Source of the DNA: Aliishimia sp963721175
GTDB lineage: Bacteria; Pseudomonadota; Alphaproteobacteria; Rhodobacterales; Rhodobacteraceae
Reading direction: 5' to 3'
Assembly (NCBI GenBank): GCA_963721175.1
Contig: CAVRIG010000014.1
Coordinates: forward strand, 310,001-374,000
Length of the DNA stretch: 64,000 nt
Shown here: positions 62,061 through 64,000 of the stretch, piece by piece
How the letters are laid out: every line of letters begins with the position of its first letter
Numbering within the stretch: position 1 is the stretch's first letter
Translations under genes and position numbers: made by a program
Notes under the pieces: model-generated
What the model was told of the DNA's origin: nothing
Seen by the model: only the letters and a program-made list of their open reading frames with translations
Databases searched by the model: none

Positions 62061-63545
62061 ATGACTGGAACACATCACGGGTTGACGCGGTTCGACCAAC
62101 TCATGAAAACATGTCTCAACGGGAACGGGCCGGCCCGCCCATTCGCGCAGACATTGGGCCGGCTCATGCCACCCAACCCGGTGCATATAAGCAATATCAC
62201 CCATGCCGATGTCATCGCCGCCCTCGATGAACTGTCACAATCCATGGGCGTCAACACCAACACCAATGGACACGCGGATGCAGGCATGACCTTTTTCGGT
62301 CAATTCGTCGATCACGACGTGACGCTGGATGCGACTTCGGCACTCGGGACGCGCATAGATCCGTCGACCATCCCCAACGTACGCACCCCGAGCCTGGATC
62401 TCGATTGCGTCTACGGCGCGGGGCCCGACGCGGCTCCGCATCTCTACGGAGCGGGTGAGGCGGACCATTTCCTCGTGTATGGACGAAAGGACAACCCGCG
62501 CGATCTTGCACGCACCTGCGCGGGCAAGGCGCTGATCGGTGACCCGCGCAACGACGAAAACGTGGTTGTGGCCCAGGTGCAGGCGATTTTCATCGAGCTG
62601 CACAACCTTCTGATGAGCAAGCGCGTCGACGGCGGGGCCGAGGCCGACGACATCAAGGGATGCGCGCATGACGGTATCGCACCTCACGTGTGGCACGACC
62701 ATGTCAGTCCGCACCTGACCAGTTTCGAAGAGGTGCGACGCTTCATCCGCTTGCATTATCAGTGGTTGGTCTGGTGCGAATTGCTGCCGGCCTTTGTCGA
62801 CGAGAAATGTCTCGACTGGGCGTTGAAGGAACAACCGTTCGGCTGGGATGCTCCGGTCATGCCGGTCGAATTCACCGGGGCGGCCTACCGCTTTGGCCAT
62901 GCCACGACGCAATTCGAATATGCGCTCACCGACGGGAGCACGGCCAAGGGGTTGTTCGCCCTCCCCGGCTTCGGCCCGCGCCCGGTCGATGGCAATCTCG
63001 AATACGCGATGTTCTTCGGCATGAACGGCAGCGTCACGGCGCAAAAGGCACGGCCCGTCGGGCCGCATGTCGGACTGCCGCTTATGAACATGCCTTTCGT
63101 GCATTCGCCCATCGAGCTTGCGGATATCGACCTGACGCTGACGCTGGATCAGTCCCGCAACCTGCCTCTGCGCAACATGGTGCGCGACCGGTACACCTAC
63201 CAGCTCGCCAGCGGGCAGCAATTGGCCGCGCGGCTCGGCACGGAGGTGGTGCCCGTTCCGGACGTGCTCAAGGCGAAGGGTTTCGCCAAGACGCCGCTCT
63301 GGTTCTACTGCCTGCAGGAGGCCGAGGCGCACGGAAACGGCAGGCTGACCGGCGCCGGCGGGCGGCTCGTCGCCTCCGTGTTCGCCAATCTGCTGCGGCG
63401 AGATCCGACGAGCTTCATGCATATCCCCCACTTCAAGCCCTGGCCTGGCTTTGGCGGACAACCGAGCGTGATGGCGGGAATCATCGCCTATATCGACGCT
63501 AACCGCGGCCACATGAAGTTTGTCGAGGAGTTGCAATGCGGCTGA
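62061..63545 (+). CDS. Animal-type haem peroxidase (peroxidase-cyclooxygenase superfamily)
   Basis: This 494-residue protein has no signal peptide. The distal His lies in GQFVDHDVTLD (about residue 90), with the adjacent Asp available for haem linkage. GDPRNDENVVVAQVQAIFIE matches the conserved Arg/Glu helix and LHNLLM the HN motif. The proximal His is in AYRFGHATTQFEY (about residue 287). The absence of an export signal is common in bacterial members, some of which make oxylipins or halogenate. The ATG at 62061 follows GGAGG by 7 bases. It is transcribed alone. Confidence 0.85.
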   Translation: MTGTHHGLTRFDQLMKTCLNGNGPARPFAQTLGRLMPPNPVHISNITHADVIAALDELSQSMGVNTNTNGHADAGMTFFGQFVDHDVTLDATSALGTRIDPSTIPNVRTPSLDLDCVYGAGPDAAPHLYGAGEADHFLVYGRKDNPRDLARTCAGKALIGDPRNDENVVVAQVQAIFIELHNLLMSKRVDGGAEADDIKGCAHDGIAPHVWHDHVSPHLTSFEEVRRFIRLHYQWLVWCELLPAFVDEKCLDWALKEQPFGWDAPVMPVEFTGAAYRFGHATTQFEYALTDGSTAKGLFALPGFGPRPVDGNLEYAMFFGMNGSVTAQKARPVGPHVGLPLMNMPFVHSPIELADIDLTLTLDQSRNLPLRNMVRDRYTYQLASGQQLAARLGTEVVPVPDVLKAKGFAKTPLWFYCLQEAEAHGNGRLTGAGGRLVASVFANLLRRDPTSFMHIPHFKPWPGFGGQPSVMAGIIAYIDANRGHMKFVEELQCG

Positions 63546-63776
63546 GGGATGCGCGAGGTCGGGCCGGTCCTGCGCCGGCTCGTCCTATCTCGCACTGGAC
63601 CGCATGCCGTCGCGGCGGCGTTGCGGATCTCGCCCGCGACCTGAACGATTTGCCATCAAACCGCCGTTGATCGGCCTTGCGATCAGCATAGGATCGGAAC
63701 GGTCGCGTTGGTGAATCGATTTGTATATGCGGTCTGGTGTGCCGGTCAGATCGCGACCGGAAAGGTAGTGGCAGCA
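63546..63776 (+). other. Intergenic region before the last gene
   Basis: These 231 bases hold no recognisable gene. A weak AAAGG lies about 10 bases before the ATG of the following gene. Confidence 0.35.
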
Positions 63777-64000
63777 TGAGTCGGAGCGACCTGGTCGTGG
63801 TCGGGATGTCGGGCAATCTGCTCGAAATCTTCGAGTATCTGGAAGAGACCTCCCGGATACGCGCGATTCTCGACGATAACTCCGACCCAGGAAAGACGCA
63901 TTTCGAGGGAATTCCGGTATTTCCCCTCTCACAGGCAGGACGCTTCGCCGAAATGCAGTTCCTGTGCCTCATAGGATCCGAGCGCAGCTTTCGCGTTAGA
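63777..64000 (+). CDS. PglD/NeuD-like sugar O-acyltransferase, N-terminal part (runs off the window)
   Basis: The first 74 residues are present: MSRSDLVVVGMSGNLLEIFE, then a Rossmann-like end RAILDDNSDPGKTHFEGIPV and FLCLIGSERSFRV. This matches the PglD N-terminal domain that precedes the left-handed beta-helix acetyltransferase domain in NeuD/PglD proteins. The catalytic part lies outside the window. Such enzymes acetylate amino sugars for surface polysaccharides. Confidence 0.6.

Noticed and set aside
1..64000. CRISPR arrays, tRNA or rRNA genes, insertion sequences, integrases, prophage
   Set aside because: No spaced direct repeats, cloverleaf-like sequences, transposase or integrase motifs were recognised on reading; short structured RNAs cannot be fully excluded by eye.

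Overview
The window is a GC-rich chromosomal segment that looks like an alphaproteobacterium of the Rhodobacterales/Roseobacter type. That placement is inferred from the bhcRABCD beta-hydroxyaspartate cycle cluster, the many ABC and TTT solute transporters, SoxYZ/SoxF homologues and a PufC-type tetraheme cytochrome. No rRNA, tRNA, CRISPR array, insertion sequence, integrase or phage gene was seen. Many genes overlap by ATGA, GTGA or TGATG, so most of the window is organised in tight operons.

Layout. 1-6615 (minus): a peptide-type ABC importer (binding protein, two permeases, two ATPases) followed by an ArsR-like regulator and a class C beta-lactamase-fold serine hydrolase cut by the window edge; a large palindrome lies upstream. 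6859-13202 (minus): an Asp/Glu/hydantoin-racemase-family gene followed by a second peptide-type importer whose binding protein appears circularly permuted. 13310-22132 (plus): an IclR regulator, an M28-like protein, a quinone oxidoreductase, the HyuB/HyuA ATP-dependent hydantoinase/oxoprolinase pair and an M20 amidohydrolase. With the divergent importer and racemase this looks like one uptake-and-degradation system for peptide, lactam or hydantoin compounds, with matching inverted repeats in both promoters. 22308-24829 (plus): an acyl-CoA ligase and a ketopantoate-reductase-family gene. 24849-27931 (minus): a TctABC tripartite tricarboxylate transporter. 28064-28918: a universal stress protein.

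29101-42978 is the most unusual part: a periplasmic redox island. It holds a GroEL paralogue with a His/Asp-rich tail and SCO1 (minus); then a cupredoxin-like protein, a Tat metallophosphoesterase and a SoxA-like monoheme cytochrome (plus); SoxY with a non-canonical tail, SoxZ and an FccB/SoxF flavoprotein (minus); a CcoO-like triheme cytochrome fusion and a PufC-like tetraheme cytochrome (plus); and a two-component system whose NtrC-like regulator has lost GAFTGA. Most Sox functions have a diverged counterpart here, while canonical soxB, soxXA and soxCD are absent. 43439-48522 (plus) is a Liv-type ABC importer.

48545-54038 is the beta-hydroxyaspartate cycle cluster (bhcDCBA minus, bhcR plus) for glyoxylate assimilation, with IclR-type half-sites between bhcA and bhcR. 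54064-57113 (minus) holds an acetamidase/formamidase-family gene, a Tp34/P19-type metal-binding protein, a cation diffusion facilitator and a small lipoprotein. 57543-61728 (plus) is a type III polyketide synthase, ICMT-like methyltransferase, MMPL transporter and exported-protein operon, probably for a methylated phenolic lipid or alkylpyrone. 62061-63545 is an animal-type haem peroxidase, and a PglD/NeuD-like acetyltransferase runs off the right edge.

About twenty single-base indels break otherwise intact genes, most of them in short homopolymers and about three quarters between 48.5 and 59.1 kb. In every affected gene the indels exactly restore an uninterrupted family-length protein, so I treat these genes as intact with sequence errors.
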